A stretch of DNA of 22,031 nucleotides from Chloroflexota bacterium (GTDB lineage: Bacteria > Chloroflexota > Anaerolineae > JAADDB01): the NCBI GenBank assembly GCA_013154135.1, contig JAADDB010000048.1, positions 1 through 22,031 on the forward strand, in the 5' to 3' direction. Below are positions 7,038 to 16,224 of the stretch, one piece after another. The notes beneath the pieces were generated by a model. It saw only the letters and a list, made by a program, of their open reading frames with translations. It had not been told where the DNA came from and made no database searches. The number at the start of each line of letters is the position of its first letter. Position 1 is the first letter of the stretch. Both the position numbers and the translations under genes were made by a program.

Positions 7038-8048
7038 TCACGCCTTGCGCATGATGTCCCCTTCGTCCATCTTTCCCCTCAACCGCATGTTCAGCAGGCG
7101 ATGGCGTGGACGAAAGCCCTCCTGGGCCAAGGTTTGATTGAGTGCATCGTACCCCATTTCCGTCACTGTGCGCAATTGTAGCAGCCCCAATTGGCGGGAG
7201 CGGATCAGGGCCCAACGGATGAGCTCCGGCTCCCATTGCCCCCAACGGCTTCGGTCCACCCGTACGATCCATTCCCCTTTCTGCTGACTCCGATCCCCGC
7301 GCAGCCCCACAACCGCGAGGAGTCGTCCTTCCTCCCAATATCCCCACCGCTCCTCCACCCACAGGCCGACCAACCTCTTCAAACTCTCTGCGAAACTCCG
7401 CCTGGGGCGAGGGTAGCGTACCATCCACCACCACAGCCCCTCGGGGGTGAAACTGCGGTCCAGCAGCCTGTGCAGCGCGGAGAGCCGGTAAAAGCGCAGG
7501 GGCCGCAGGGAAAGGGCGGGGGGCGAAGCGGGCAAGAGGGGCTGGGTTGCTTCCCGGTACCAGTGGATTTCCCCACAGAGCGTGTGGAACCCCAGACTCT
7601 CGTACAGATGGCGGGCTACCTGGTTCTCCTCGCGCACCTGGAGGACAATCCACTCGGGGGCGAAGGCTTGCAAGCGTTCCAGCAACCCCACCATCAGCGC
7701 CCGCCCGATGCCTCGTCCGCGGAAGGACGCGTCCACAGCCACGTTCGCCACCTGCCAGCGGGACGTATCGCTCCAGGACCGGACGGCCATCGCGTGCCCC
7801 ACAACGCGGCCATCCACCTCCCACACCACGGCAGTGAACGAATGTCCCCATCCCAGCATCACGCGCAACCCCGTCCCCAGGATAGGGGCCAGCCGGTGGT
7901 ACGATCGCATCTCCCGGATAACCCGGCGTCCGTACTCGTCCAGATCGCCGGCAAAGGCCTGCTCCAGCAGATCGGCCACCGGGCCCAGGTCGCGGGTCAC
8001 ATCCAAATCGCGCAATCGTCCGGGACGCGTGGGCTCTGCCATGCTCAC
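7038..8048 (-). CDS. GNAT-family N-acetyltransferase with two GNAT-like halves
   Basis: 336-residue protein. The first half is a clear acetyl-CoA-dependent GNAT domain: a VGHAMAV strand (about 83-89), VANVAVDASFRGRGIGRALM with the pyrophosphate-binding RGRGIG (110-115), and the closing ARHLYESLGF (145-154). The second half (about 175-330) has a similar strand/helix rhythm and a final ALNQTLAQEGFRPRHRLLNMRL, which looks like a second, degenerate GNAT domain without the binding loop. Substrate unknown. The start is a GTG at 8048 whose GTGA overlaps the stop of the GT39 gene, with GGAG eight bases before it; an ATG two codons later is the alternative. The overlap suggests co-expression with the glycosyltransferase, possibly as a modifying enzyme, but that is inference. 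Confidence 0.83.
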   Translation of the reverse strand: MSMAEPTRPGRLRDLDVTRDLGPVADLLEQAFAGDLDEYGRRVIREMRSYHRLAPILGTGLRVMLGWGHSFTAVVWEVDGRVVGHAMAVRSWSDTSRWQVANVAVDASFRGRGIGRALMVGLLERLQAFAPEWIVLQVREENQVARHLYESLGFHTLCGEIHWYREATQPLLPASPPALSLRPLRFYRLSALHRLLDRSFTPEGLWWWMVRYPRPRRSFAESLKRLVGLWVEERWGYWEEGRLLAVVGLRGDRSQQKGEWIVRVDRSRWGQWEPELIRWALIRSRQLGLLQLRTVTEMGYDALNQTLAQEGFRPRHRLLNMRLRGKMDEGDIMRKA

Positions 8049-10825
8049 TTTTCCATCTCCAGCGGAATGCGGACCGCGTTGGCGATGCCTTCCCCCCGGG
8101 TGAGAGGGACGCGAGGCATGTTCGGTTTCAGCGCGTCATAAAGGCCCACTTCCAGCCACAGGGGCGGGGAAAACTCCTCCGGCAGGGTCACCTCAAAGCG
8201 GTCGACAATCACCTCTCCCGGCAGCCAACCATCCGAGGGGGCCGCGCCCCTGCCGGGAATGTGGTCCTCCTGGGCTATCACCTGTCCTGCGGCATCCACT
8301 ATGTGCACAAAAGTCGTGTAGGAGCGGTCCACCGGCTTCACAGCCTGCCAGGTAACGGTGATGGGCACCCGCGCGGCGGGATGAATGCGGTCCAGCGGGA
8401 CATCCACGCCTACCAGGCGAATGGCCCCGCCGAACTCCGCGTCCACGGGGATATCCACAGGAGGTGGGGTGAACCGCCGGGTACTGCTGACCACCTCTCC
8501 CTGGAACAGGTCGAATTCCTCTCCTCCCAGGACCACCTGCCAGGTCCACACGCCGGGCCGCGTGTGCGGGGGCACACGTGTTCTCCATTGGGAGAAGAAA
8601 CAGCCGTGGGAAGGCCACTCGGCAATGGACGCGTCATCCGGCAGGAGGCGCCGCGTGCCCAGGGGTTCCACCCTGTTGGCACCGCGCATGTGCAAGGGCA
8701 CTTGAGTGCCCGGAGAAGGTGCTTTCGGACCACACCATCGGATCTGCAGGTGGATCGGTTGGCCCGGTTGCCAGGGGGGAGGGGGCCAACCGCGGACGCC
8801 TTCGGGTCCCCAGCGTACTTCCGGCAGGGTCAGGGTGCGGGTGAACGTGTGCCGGGGCGTGATAACCGGCGGAAGGGGAGGGAAGGGCACGTTGGCCGGC
8901 TCCAAACGGGACCACTTCACCCCGGGAATCACCACATCCTTGGCCCGCGGCCGCCCCTGGGCATCCAACACATCCCACCCTTCCGGTGTGGTCGCGTCGT
9001 ACAACCGGACGCGGAGCGTGTACAAGCCCGGGGGTGTCCCCTTCACCGCGGGGAACGGATAACGGGCCATGACAATTTGGCCCGGCTTCCAGCGGAATGA
9101 AGGGTACATGTACGGCCCGGCCCGGACATCCCGCTCCCCCCACACATGGTCCTCCTCGTCCCACACCTCCAGGTGCAGTTGGGCGTCTGTGGACACGCGT
9201 TGGAGCGCGCGGAAGAAAAGGTAGAGCGGGCCTGTTTCCTCCTGATAGAGTCCCAGGAACTCCACCCGGTTGGCCAGGTTCGCGTGGACAGGGTGGGTCA
9301 GGGGCGGCGTGTGGGGGATGGGACGGGCAGGGTTCAGTCGGTAGTAGCGGACGCGCACGTGCCAGAAAGCCCTTCCCCGCGAGGGATCTTCCTCCCCGGC
9401 CTGTCCCAGGAGGAAGGGGACAATCCCCATGGGGTCCACCACTTCATCCTGCCACAGGAGGAGCCAAGCGCCTTGCTTCCCCTGCAGGGCCTTCTCCAAC
9501 GTCGGCGCGATATTGAAATCCAACACCTGATTCACATCCAACACATCCACGTCGGGCAAGCGCACATAGGGGAGATCCCCCGCGTAATACTCCACCACCG
9601 GGCTCATGTGGCCGGAGACGAGCACCAAGATATCCCCTTTTCCCCACTGCTCGCGCACGTGATGGAGCGCCCCTCGGAAGTCCGGTTTGGTGAACGCGGG
9701 GTCCGTGAACCAGTTCCACCCCGCGTGGAGGAAAAGCCCCAGCCATCCGATGAGGGTGAGGAGGAAAAGCCCATACCCTGCTCGGAGCCACCGCGATTGC
9801 TCCCTCCGGGTGAGGGACACGGTCCCGGCCAGCAGAATCCAGGCCGGATACGCGATCATCACATAGCGGGGGTGGAACTTGGGCATCCGAAACGTGAGGA
9901 GGAGGATGGCCCCTACGGGCAAGAGCCACCAGAGGAGGAGCAACGACACGTGCGACCAGCGCCTGCTTCGCCGCGCGGTCAGGATGTGGAGTATCACAGC
10001 CAGACCTGTGCCGAACACGAACAACAGGGCCCACCGGAGAGCCTCCGGTTCCAGGAACATCTCCGGAGCGCCCAATGTCATGTGGAGCCACCAATGGCGG
10101 ATGGCTTCCCCCAGCTTCAGGGCGCCCTGCCAGTAGGACGCATCGACCCGGTAGCGCTGGAGGGCGAAGGGCAACCACACCCCATAGCCCAGGGCTGCCA
10201 TGCCCAAAATCGTGCTCCACAGGCGGCGGAAGGACTTCCAAGACCGGGCAACAAACCCATGCCAGAGGAGGAGAGGTGGGAGCAGAAAGGCGAAAAAGTA
10301 GTGGGTGTAGAGCCCGGCCAGGAAGAGGCCGCCTGCGAGCACCGCTTCCCCCCACTGTCCCTTGTAGCGCAGGATCGCGTAGACCCAGGCCAAGCTCCAG
10401 AAGAGGAGCAAGGTGTACATGCGGGTTTCCTGACTGTAATAGAGAAGCCAGGGCGCCCAGCTCCAGAGAACCAGTGTCCGCAGGGCCGGCCCCGGCCGTC
10501 CGCTCAACCGACGGCCGAGCACGTACACCAGGGGCAGGGTGAGCACACCCCACCAGAGGGAGAGATACCGGAGCATCCACTCCCCCCGCCCGACCAGGTG
10601 GGTCCACCCGTGGAGGAGGATGTAATACAGGGGGGGTTGAATGTCATGGGCTGTCCAGCGCAGGAGGGCGGGGAGGGACATGGAAGCCAGGCGAGCACTC
10701 ACGGCTTCGTCATACCACAGGGATTGGGCATCCAGTCGGTGGAGGAAGTAGGCATACGCCAAGCCCATGAGGACCCAGATCCCCATTTTGTACACGCTGT
10801 GCTCGCGCCTGCCCTTATGTCCCAT
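8045..10825 (-). CDS. GT39/ArnT-like membrane glycosyltransferase with long C-terminal ectodomain
   Basis: 926-residue integral membrane protein. The N-terminus after the first TM helix has SLWYDEAVSARLA with D39-E40 and then HDIQPPLYYILL, the signature of lipid-phosphosugar-dependent GT-C transferases of the PMT/ArnT type. About ten hydrophobic helices reach to about residue 375. The rest is extracytoplasmic: a mixed alpha/beta part (about 375-505) and beta-rich segments (about 515-926) with repeats of the form LYDA and long Pro-rich linkers. Typical family members have about 500-600 residues, so the C-terminal half is a large addition. It probably transfers a sugar to a lipid or protein outside the membrane; donor and acceptor are unknown. 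The start overlaps the end of the Y1 transposase-family gene by 11 bases; a second ATG 13 codons in is possible. Confidence 0.85.
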   Translation of the reverse strand: MGHKGRREHSVYKMGIWVLMGLAYAYFLHRLDAQSLWYDEAVSARLASMSLPALLRWTAHDIQPPLYYILLHGWTHLVGRGEWMLRYLSLWWGVLTLPLVYVLGRRLSGRPGPALRTLVLWSWAPWLLYYSQETRMYTLLLFWSLAWVYAILRYKGQWGEAVLAGGLFLAGLYTHYFFAFLLPPLLLWHGFVARSWKSFRRLWSTILGMAALGYGVWLPFALQRYRVDASYWQGALKLGEAIRHWWLHMTLGAPEMFLEPEALRWALLFVFGTGLAVILHILTARRSRRWSHVSLLLLWWLLPVGAILLLTFRMPKFHPRYVMIAYPAWILLAGTVSLTRREQSRWLRAGYGLFLLTLIGWLGLFLHAGWNWFTDPAFTKPDFRGALHHVREQWGKGDILVLVSGHMSPVVEYYAGDLPYVRLPDVDVLDVNQVLDFNIAPTLEKALQGKQGAWLLLWQDEVVDPMGIVPFLLGQAGEEDPSRGRAFWHVRVRYYRLNPARPIPHTPPLTHPVHANLANRVEFLGLYQEETGPLYLFFRALQRVSTDAQLHLEVWDEEDHVWGERDVRAGPYMYPSFRWKPGQIVMARYPFPAVKGTPPGLYTLRVRLYDATTPEGWDVLDAQGRPRAKDVVIPGVKWSRLEPANVPFPPLPPVITPRHTFTRTLTLPEVRWGPEGVRGWPPPPWQPGQPIHLQIRWCGPKAPSPGTQVPLHMRGANRVEPLGTRRLLPDDASIAEWPSHGCFFSQWRTRVPPHTRPGVWTWQVVLGGEEFDLFQGEVVSSTRRFTPPPVDIPVDAEFGGAIRLVGVDVPLDRIHPAARVPITVTWQAVKPVDRSYTTFVHIVDAAGQVIAQEDHIPGRGAAPSDGWLPGEVIVDRFEVTLPEEFSPPLWLEVGLYDALKPNMPRVPLTRGEGIANAVRIPLEMEK

Positions 10826-11228
10826 CGTCTACCCGTTCGTAATAGTCCTTGATCTCCCCGTTTCGGTGGAGCTCTTCCTGGTGTTGGACGTATTCTATCA
10901 CGGATTCCAGGGAGCGTTTACCAAAGGTGAAGACGCCATAGCCCTTTTGCCAGCGGAGGCGGGTCAGGAGCCCCAAGTGCTGGTTCACCGTGTGACGGCT
11001 GGTCCGCTTGAGCTCGTGAATGCAGTCGGACACCGCGATCCGGGGCGGGATGATCAGGACCACATGGACGTGGTTGTTTGTCCCGCCTACCGCGAGGACA
11101 GTGGCCCCCAGCTGTTCCGCCCCGTGACGGATGGCCTCGTAGGCCAGGCCTTTTATCTCTCCCTCCAGGAGGGAGGCGCCTTCTTCCGTGTACCACACCG
11201 CATGGTAGTACAATCGCCATCGGCGCAT
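10815..11228 (-). CDS. Y1 (HUH) transposase-family protein, RAYT/IS200-like
   Basis: 137-residue protein of the IS200/REP-associated tyrosine transposase superfamily. It opens with RLYYHAVWYTEEG, has the metal-binding HUH triad NNHVHVV (H53, H55), the LKRTSRHTVNQ helix, and the nucleophile Y113 in VIEYVQHQEELH. These enzymes nick and join single-stranded DNA. Both catalytic elements are intact. Unlike an IS, the gene is packed inside an operon: an AAGGAG site six bases before its ATG, 19 bases after the mfd stop, and an 11-base overlap with the next gene. No subterminal hairpins of an IS200 element fit in those gaps. It may be a resident, non-mobile RAYT-like gene. Activity is not known. Confidence 0.85.
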   Translation of the reverse strand: MRRWRLYYHAVWYTEEGASLLEGEIKGLAYEAIRHGAEQLGATVLAVGGTNNHVHVVLIIPPRIAVSDCIHELKRTSRHTVNQHLGLLTRLRWQKGYGVFTFGKRSLESVIEYVQHQEELHRNGEIKDYYERVDDGT

Positions 11229-11247
11229 GGTCGGCTCCTTATCTTCT

Positions 11248-14200
11248 TCACCGGGCGAGTGCTTCCAACACCCGCTCCAAGTGGGTGGGCCAGTGTTCGT
11301 CCTGTTGGATGTAGATGTTCCGTCGACCCACGCGCACGTTCTCCCCTTCCACCTGTTGGACGATCCGGCGATCCAAATGTTCCAGCGCTTGTCCGTAGAG
11401 GACCAACATATCCCCCTCCCGGGCGATGCGTTCCACGCCCGCGTGCCGGGCCAGGATCTTCATGCGCACGACAAAGAGGAGATTTTGCACGGTCTCCGGC
11501 AGGGGGCCGAAGCGGTCCTGGAGCTCTTGGGCGAGGAGGTCCACCTCCTCCAGTTCGTGAGCCGCGGCAATGCGCCGGTAAAGTTGGAGGCGCAGTGCGT
11601 CGTCCGGGATGTACTCGGCCGGGAGGTAGGCCTGCACCGGCAGATCCATCTGCACCGCGGGGGGCAGGGGATCCACTTCCGCGGTGGAGGAATGCCCCGG
11701 CGCGTCGGGGAGCTCCACGTCGCCTTGTTCCCTGAGTTCCTGGACGGCTTTGGCCAAGAGCCGCGCGTAGAGGTCAAAACCCACCGCCGCGATGTGACCG
11801 TGTTGCCGTGCGCCCAGCAGTTCCCCCGCGCCGCGCAGCTCCAGGTCCTGCATCGCGATGCGGAAGCCCGCTCCCAGCTCCGAGGCCTCGTAAATGGCTT
11901 CCAGACGGCGCCGTGCCTCGTACGAGAGGCGTTTGCCCTTGTCGTACAGGAGGTATGCGTAGGCCCTCACTGCCCCGCGGCCCACCCGCCCCCGCAGTTG
12001 GTAGAGCTGAGCCAGGCCGAACTGGTCGGCCCGGTTGATGATGATGGTGTTCGCGCGGGGAATGTCCAGGCCGCTCTCGATGATGGTGGTGGAGACGAGG
12101 ACATCGATCTCCCCCCGGCTGAAAGCCAGCATGGTGCGTTCCAGCTCCCTCTCGGACATCTGGCCGTGGGCCACGGCTACTCGGGCTTCTGGGACAATCC
12201 GGCGGACGCGTGCGGCCACCTGTTCGATGCCTTGAACCCGGTTGTGAACGAAGAAGACCTGCCCGCCTCGGTCCAGCTCCCGCAGAATGGCCTGGCGGAT
12301 GAGGTGTTCGTCGTACTCCGCGACCGTGGTTTTCACGGGCAACCGTTCTTCGGGCGGTGTATCGATGGTGCTCAGGTCCCGAATGCCCGTCAGACTCATG
12401 TGCAACGTGCGCGGAATAGGGGTGGCCGTCAGGGTGAGGACGTCCACATTCGCTCGGAGACGCTTGAGTTTTTCCTTGTGGGTGACGCCAAAGCGCTGTT
12501 CTTCGTCGATGATGAGTAACCCCAAATCCTTGAACGTCACGTCCCGGGAGAGGAGGCGATGGGTGCCGATGACGATGTCCACATGGCCCTCGCGCAGTCC
12601 TTCCAGCACTTTTTGCTGCTGGGACCGGGTGAGGAAGCGGGAGAGCATGGCGATGTGGACGGGGAAGGGGGCCAACCGCTCTTGGAACGTCTGGTAGTGT
12701 TGTTGGGCGAGGACGGTGGTGGGCACGAGGACCGCGACCTGTTTGCCGTCCATGACAGCCTTGAACGCGGCCCGCACCGCGACTTCTGTTTTCCCAAAAC
12801 CCACATCTCCCACCACCAGTCGGTCCATGGGCCGCGGGCGCTCCATGTCCCGCTTTACTTCTTCCACCGCGCGCAGTTGGTCTTCCGTCTCCTCGTAGGG
12901 GAAAGCGGCTTCCAGTTCCTGTTGCCAGGGGCTGTCCGGACTGAACGCGTGTCCCTGCACGGTCTCCCGGAGCGCGTAGAGTTCGAGGAGCTCTTTGGCG
13001 ATGTCCGCGATGGCTCGTTTGGCCCGACGCTTGACCAGGGCCCAGTCGGCCGTGCCCAGGCGGTTGAGGACGGGCGGGGTCCCCTGGGGGCCCACATAGC
13101 GGGCCAAGCGATCCGCCTGGTAGACGGGCACGTAGAGCTTGTCCCCCTGCGCGTAGTCCACTTGCAAGTACTCGCGCGGTTCCCCGTCCACGTTCATGGT
13201 GACCAGGCCCCGGTAGATGCCGATGCCGTGGTCGATGTGGACCACGTAATCCCCGGGTTTGACGTCGGAGAAGAAGGCTTCGGGAGACGTAGGGCGCACA
13301 CGAGGCGTGCGCCGGGCGACTTTGCGGAGCCCAAAGAGTTCCGCGTCGGTGAGCAGGTGGATGGGAGGATGCAGCCCCTCCGTGAACAGGAAGCCGCCTC
13401 CCAGGATGCCTTGCAGGACGGTGATGCCCGCGGTCGCGGGTGGGGCCGAAAGGGCCCGTTGGGGGGATGTGGGGTGTCCCGCGTCGGTAAGAAGGTCGGC
13501 CAGCCGCGGGGCTTGTCGGGAGACGAGGATGATGTGGGCTCCTTGACCGCGCTTTTCCAAGGTGTGTTTGATGATGTGTCGGATTTTCCCCCCAAAGTAG
13601 GGAGCCGCCTGAAAGGTGGATTGGAGGGGGGCATCTTCCACGGGCCGGCCTGTCCAGTCCCGCGCGGCCAGGACCCACGCCCCGCGCCCCTGGAGTTTGG
13701 GCAGCATCTCTTCCCACGTGAAATAGGGGCGGCGCAGGTTGGCCGGAAGTTCTCGGGTGAGGAGGAGGTCTTCTCGCACGGATTCGGCTTGTTCCTCCAG
13801 CGCTTCCCACGTGTCCCGGACTTCCTGGGGGTCTTCCACCAGGAGGAGTCCTCCCGAGGGCAGGTGGTCCAACAGGGACGCGGGCGTTGAGTAGAAGTAG
13901 GGGAGGTAGTATTCGCTGTGCGCGATGGTTTGTCCCTGCTCAAGTTGGACGATGTCTTCCCGGATGGCCTGGGCCAGGGCCGCGTGACAGGTGCTCAGGT
14001 CCAGGTCTTGTAGGCGCCGGGCGGCTCGGGTCGCGTGCCGCATGATGGCTTCTGACGCGGGGGTGAGGAGCAGGCGCGTGGGCCGGGGGATGTGTTGGAG
14101 GGTGAGTTGGGTCTCCGGATCAAAGTAGCGGAGACTGTCGATTTCATCGCCGAAAAAGTCCACCCGGATGGGCCAACGGGACCCGGTGGGGAAGATGTCG

Positions 14201-14814
14201 AGAATGCCCCCGCGACGGGAGAAGGTGCCCGGCGTGTCCACGACCGAGGTGGCCGCGTAGCCGAATTCCACCAGGCGTTGGGCTAATTCCTGCATGGAAA
14301 TGGTGTCCCCCACTCGGTAGGCCCGCACGGAGATGCGCATTTCCCTGGGCGGAAGGGTTTTCCACATGGCCGCACGCACGGACGCGACAACGATGGGCGC
14401 CGGGTGTCCGCGACGCCAGCGGGCAAGCGCGGCCAGCGCGGCCAGGCGCTCCCGTCGTGTGGTCCTGCTCCAGGCCATACGTTCGTAGGGGAGGGGTTCA
14501 GGGTCCGCGAAGAGGTGTACCCGCTCTTCTTCGCCCAACCACGCGCGCAGGGCATCCACCAAGTCCCGGGCCCGCCGGGCGGTCCCCACCAGGAGGAGGG
14601 CAGGACGCTGTTGCTCTTCCACCAGGCTTGCGGTGACATAAGCGCGCGCGTGGCTCAAAACCCCAAGCGCGCGGATTTCCCCGGCCTGGGGGGGCCGGGC
14701 AAGCGCGCGGCGAAACGCGGGATGGTGTTGCAGGAGGGGCAACATCCCGCGCAGGTGAAAGATGTCCTCTTCCTGGGTCCGCAAGTGGACCGCGGTCGTC
14801 ACAGCTTGGTTCAT
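11248..14814 (-). CDS. mfd: Transcription-repair coupling factor
   Basis: 1188-residue DNA translocase that removes RNA polymerase stalled at lesions and recruits UvrA for nucleotide excision repair. Domain order is canonical: a UvrB-like N-terminal region (about 20-350), the RNA-polymerase-interacting CarD-like domain (about 514-575, with VKPGDYVVHIDHGIGIYRG), a RecG-like helicase with Walker A GDVGFGKT (669-676) and DEEQ (770-773), and a C-terminal TRCF domain (about 1020-1150). The frame is open upstream to 15285, but that part lies over pth in another frame; the ATG at 14814 overlaps the pth stop as ATGA and gives the expected length. Clear ortholog, slightly longer than the E. coli protein. 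Confidence 0.97.
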   Translation of the reverse strand: MNQAVTTAVHLRTQEEDIFHLRGMLPLLQHHPAFRRALARPPQAGEIRALGVLSHARAYVTASLVEEQQRPALLLVGTARRARDLVDALRAWLGEEERVHLFADPEPLPYERMAWSRTTRRERLAALAALARWRRGHPAPIVVASVRAAMWKTLPPREMRISVRAYRVGDTISMQELAQRLVEFGYAATSVVDTPGTFSRRGGILDIFPTGSRWPIRVDFFGDEIDSLRYFDPETQLTLQHIPRPTRLLLTPASEAIMRHATRAARRLQDLDLSTCHAALAQAIREDIVQLEQGQTIAHSEYYLPYFYSTPASLLDHLPSGGLLLVEDPQEVRDTWEALEEQAESVREDLLLTRELPANLRRPYFTWEEMLPKLQGRGAWVLAARDWTGRPVEDAPLQSTFQAAPYFGGKIRHIIKHTLEKRGQGAHIILVSRQAPRLADLLTDAGHPTSPQRALSAPPATAGITVLQGILGGGFLFTEGLHPPIHLLTDAELFGLRKVARRTPRVRPTSPEAFFSDVKPGDYVVHIDHGIGIYRGLVTMNVDGEPREYLQVDYAQGDKLYVPVYQADRLARYVGPQGTPPVLNRLGTADWALVKRRAKRAIADIAKELLELYALRETVQGHAFSPDSPWQQELEAAFPYEETEDQLRAVEEVKRDMERPRPMDRLVVGDVGFGKTEVAVRAAFKAVMDGKQVAVLVPTTVLAQQHYQTFQERLAPFPVHIAMLSRFLTRSQQQKVLEGLREGHVDIVIGTHRLLSRDVTFKDLGLLIIDEEQRFGVTHKEKLKRLRANVDVLTLTATPIPRTLHMSLTGIRDLSTIDTPPEERLPVKTTVAEYDEHLIRQAILRELDRGGQVFFVHNRVQGIEQVAARVRRIVPEARVAVAHGQMSERELERTMLAFSRGEIDVLVSTTIIESGLDIPRANTIIINRADQFGLAQLYQLRGRVGRGAVRAYAYLLYDKGKRLSYEARRRLEAIYEASELGAGFRIAMQDLELRGAGELLGARQHGHIAAVGFDLYARLLAKAVQELREQGDVELPDAPGHSSTAEVDPLPPAVQMDLPVQAYLPAEYIPDDALRLQLYRRIAAAHELEEVDLLAQELQDRFGPLPETVQNLLFVVRMKILARHAGVERIAREGDMLVLYGQALEHLDRRIVQQVEGENVRVGRRNIYIQQDEHWPTHLERVLEALAR

Positions 14815-15380
14815 AGAGCGTTGGCGTTTACCCGGTTCATGGCTTTTTCGGTCCCTTCCCTCAGCCAGAGTTCCACCGCATCCGCGGCTTTTTCCCGGAC
14901 CAGGGCCATTGTCTCTTCTTCCTCTGGCGTGAAAGGGCTCAACACAAAATCCGCGGGATCCATGCGTCCCGGCGGCCTTCCAATTCCCACCCGAAGGCGG
15001 GGGAACGCTTCGCTGTGCAGATGTTGGATGATGGAACGGATCCCCTTGTGTCCGCCACTGCCCCCCTTTGCGCGTAGGCGTAATGTGCCCAAGGGGAGAT
15101 CCATGTCGTCGTAGACGACCAGAATGTGCTCTAAGGGCACTTTGTAGAACCGAACAATGGGGCCGACGGCTTCCCCGCTCAGGTTCATGTACGTCAGTGG
15201 TTTGACCAGGAGGACGGGTTCGTCCCCGATGCGCGTTTGGGCCGCGAGCGCGCGGAACTTGTGGGGGGCAAAGGTGCGTCCCCACCGTTCGGCCAGGATG
15301 TCCAACACCTGGAAGCCGATGTTATGTCGAGTGCGTTCGTATTTTCGACCCGGATTGCCGAGTCCGAAGATGATTTTCAT
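14811..15380 (-). CDS. pth: Peptidyl-tRNA hydrolase
   Basis: Cytosolic esterase that releases tRNA from prematurely dropped peptidyl-tRNA. The 189-residue product shows the family signature from the first residue: FGLGNPG with N10, RHNIGF with H20 as catalytic base, TYMNLSG with N66, VVYDDMDLP with D92, and GGSGGHKG. Start at 15380 matches the usual family N-terminus, although its ribosome binding site is weak. Another ATG at 15431 lies two bases after the stop of the upstream gene and could be used through coupling, adding 17 residues. The TGA overlaps the mfd ATG. Pth next to Mfd is a common bacterial arrangement. Confidence 0.96.
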   Translation of the reverse strand: MKIIFGLGNPGRKYERTRHNIGFQVLDILAERWGRTFAPHKFRALAAQTRIGDEPVLLVKPLTYMNLSGEAVGPIVRFYKVPLEHILVVYDDMDLPLGTLRLRAKGGSGGHKGIRSIIQHLHSEAFPRLRVGIGRPPGRMDPADFVLSPFTPEEEETMALVREKAADAVELWLREGTEKAMNRVNANAL

Positions 15381-15433
15381 GGCGGTCCGTTCGTGCTTTG
15401 GCCTGGGGCGGGATGGCGCTGTCCGCGTCATCC

Positions 15434-16195
15434 TCAAAATCTCGTTCGCACCCAGAACCATATCACTATACGTTTAATCACCTCATAAGCGATCCATAGG
15501 CCAAAGATGAGAAGGGTGTAACGTCCGCCCTTCCAGGCAGCTTTTTTCAGCTCCTCCGGCTGGAAGATCTCCGCAATTTGGGAGAAGACGCCCCGTTTTT
15601 CCCCTTTTTCCCCGCCGACTTCCGGCGGTGGTGTCGGGGTGGATGTGGGCTCAGGCGTCGGCGTGGGGATTTCGGGCAGAGCTACCAGCGCGGGGGTAGG
15701 CGTTGGCACGGGTGTGGGGGTTTCCTTTTTCACGGGCGCTTGAGTGGGCAGGGAAGTTGGCGGCGGCAAAGGCGTGGGGGTAGGCGTGGGTTGGGTGTTG
15801 GCTACGATGACCCGGATGATGGGCGAGTCGATGTAATTACCGTCCACCTTCACCACGCGCAGTTTGAGCGCGTATGTGCCATCAGGTATCCCGCGCGTGT
15901 CCCACAGGCCTAGCAGCCCGTTCGGTTGTTGTTGGTAGTGGGCCTCTCCGATGAGTATCCACCCCCGGTCGGTCTTCGGCGGCGGCCAAGGCGCGTAGTA
16001 GAGTTCGTAGCGTTGGAATTGGGGATGCACAGCTGTGCCGGTAATGCGCACTTCCCCCCGAACGGTTTCGTTGTTTTTCGGTGCGGTGATGAGAGATTTT
16101 CCTTCCTGGGCCCATGCAGGTAGGGCGATCAGGGCCACAATAAGGATGAACCACAGGATCACGCGCGTGCCCCGCGCGGGTGTGTGTAGAACCAT
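15434..16195 (-). CDS. Secreted Ig-like-domain protein with Pro/Thr stalk and C-terminal TM anchor
   Basis: 253-residue protein of unknown function. Residues 1-29 form a signal peptide ending AWA, followed by one beta-sandwich domain (about 33-132) with the pattern ITAPKNNETVRGEVRITGTA, a central LWDTRGIPDGTYALKLRVV and a final strand. A low-complexity stalk of PTPTP runs from about 135 to 192. A basic linker then leads to a C-terminal TM segment (about 225-247) and a charged tail, so it is probably anchored on the outside face of the membrane. Pro-Thr stalks of this kind are frequent in Chloroflexota surface proteins. The start at 16195 has GAGGAGG 11 bases upstream; the frame is open beyond it but runs through a 17-bp inverted repeat and lacks secretory character. 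It leads a run with pth and mfd. Confidence 0.82.
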   Translation of the reverse strand: MVLHTPARGTRVILWFILIVALIALPAWAQEGKSLITAPKNNETVRGEVRITGTAVHPQFQRYELYYAPWPPPKTDRGWILIGEAHYQQQPNGLLGLWDTRGIPDGTYALKLRVVKVDGNYIDSPIIRVIVANTQPTPTPTPLPPPTSLPTQAPVKKETPTPVPTPTPALVALPEIPTPTPEPTSTPTPPPEVGGEKGEKRGVFSQIAEIFQPEELKKAAWKGGRYTLLIFGLWIAYEVIKRIVIWFWVRTRF

Positions 16196-16224
16196 TGTTG
16201 TCCCTTCCTCCTCTTTTTTGTCAT

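Noticed and set aside
9146..10852. Long plus-strand open frame opposite the GT39 gene
   Set aside because: Composition is Pro/Gly/Glu/His-rich without domains; the minus-strand gene carries clear motifs and membrane helices.
10815..11228. A complete IS200/IS605 element
   Set aside because: Neighbouring genes abut or overlap the transposase-family gene, so no left and right ends can be placed.
14815..15285. N-terminal extension of mfd across pth
   Set aside because: The added 157 residues are the out-of-frame reading of pth; the ATG at 14814 gives the family length and an ATGA junction.
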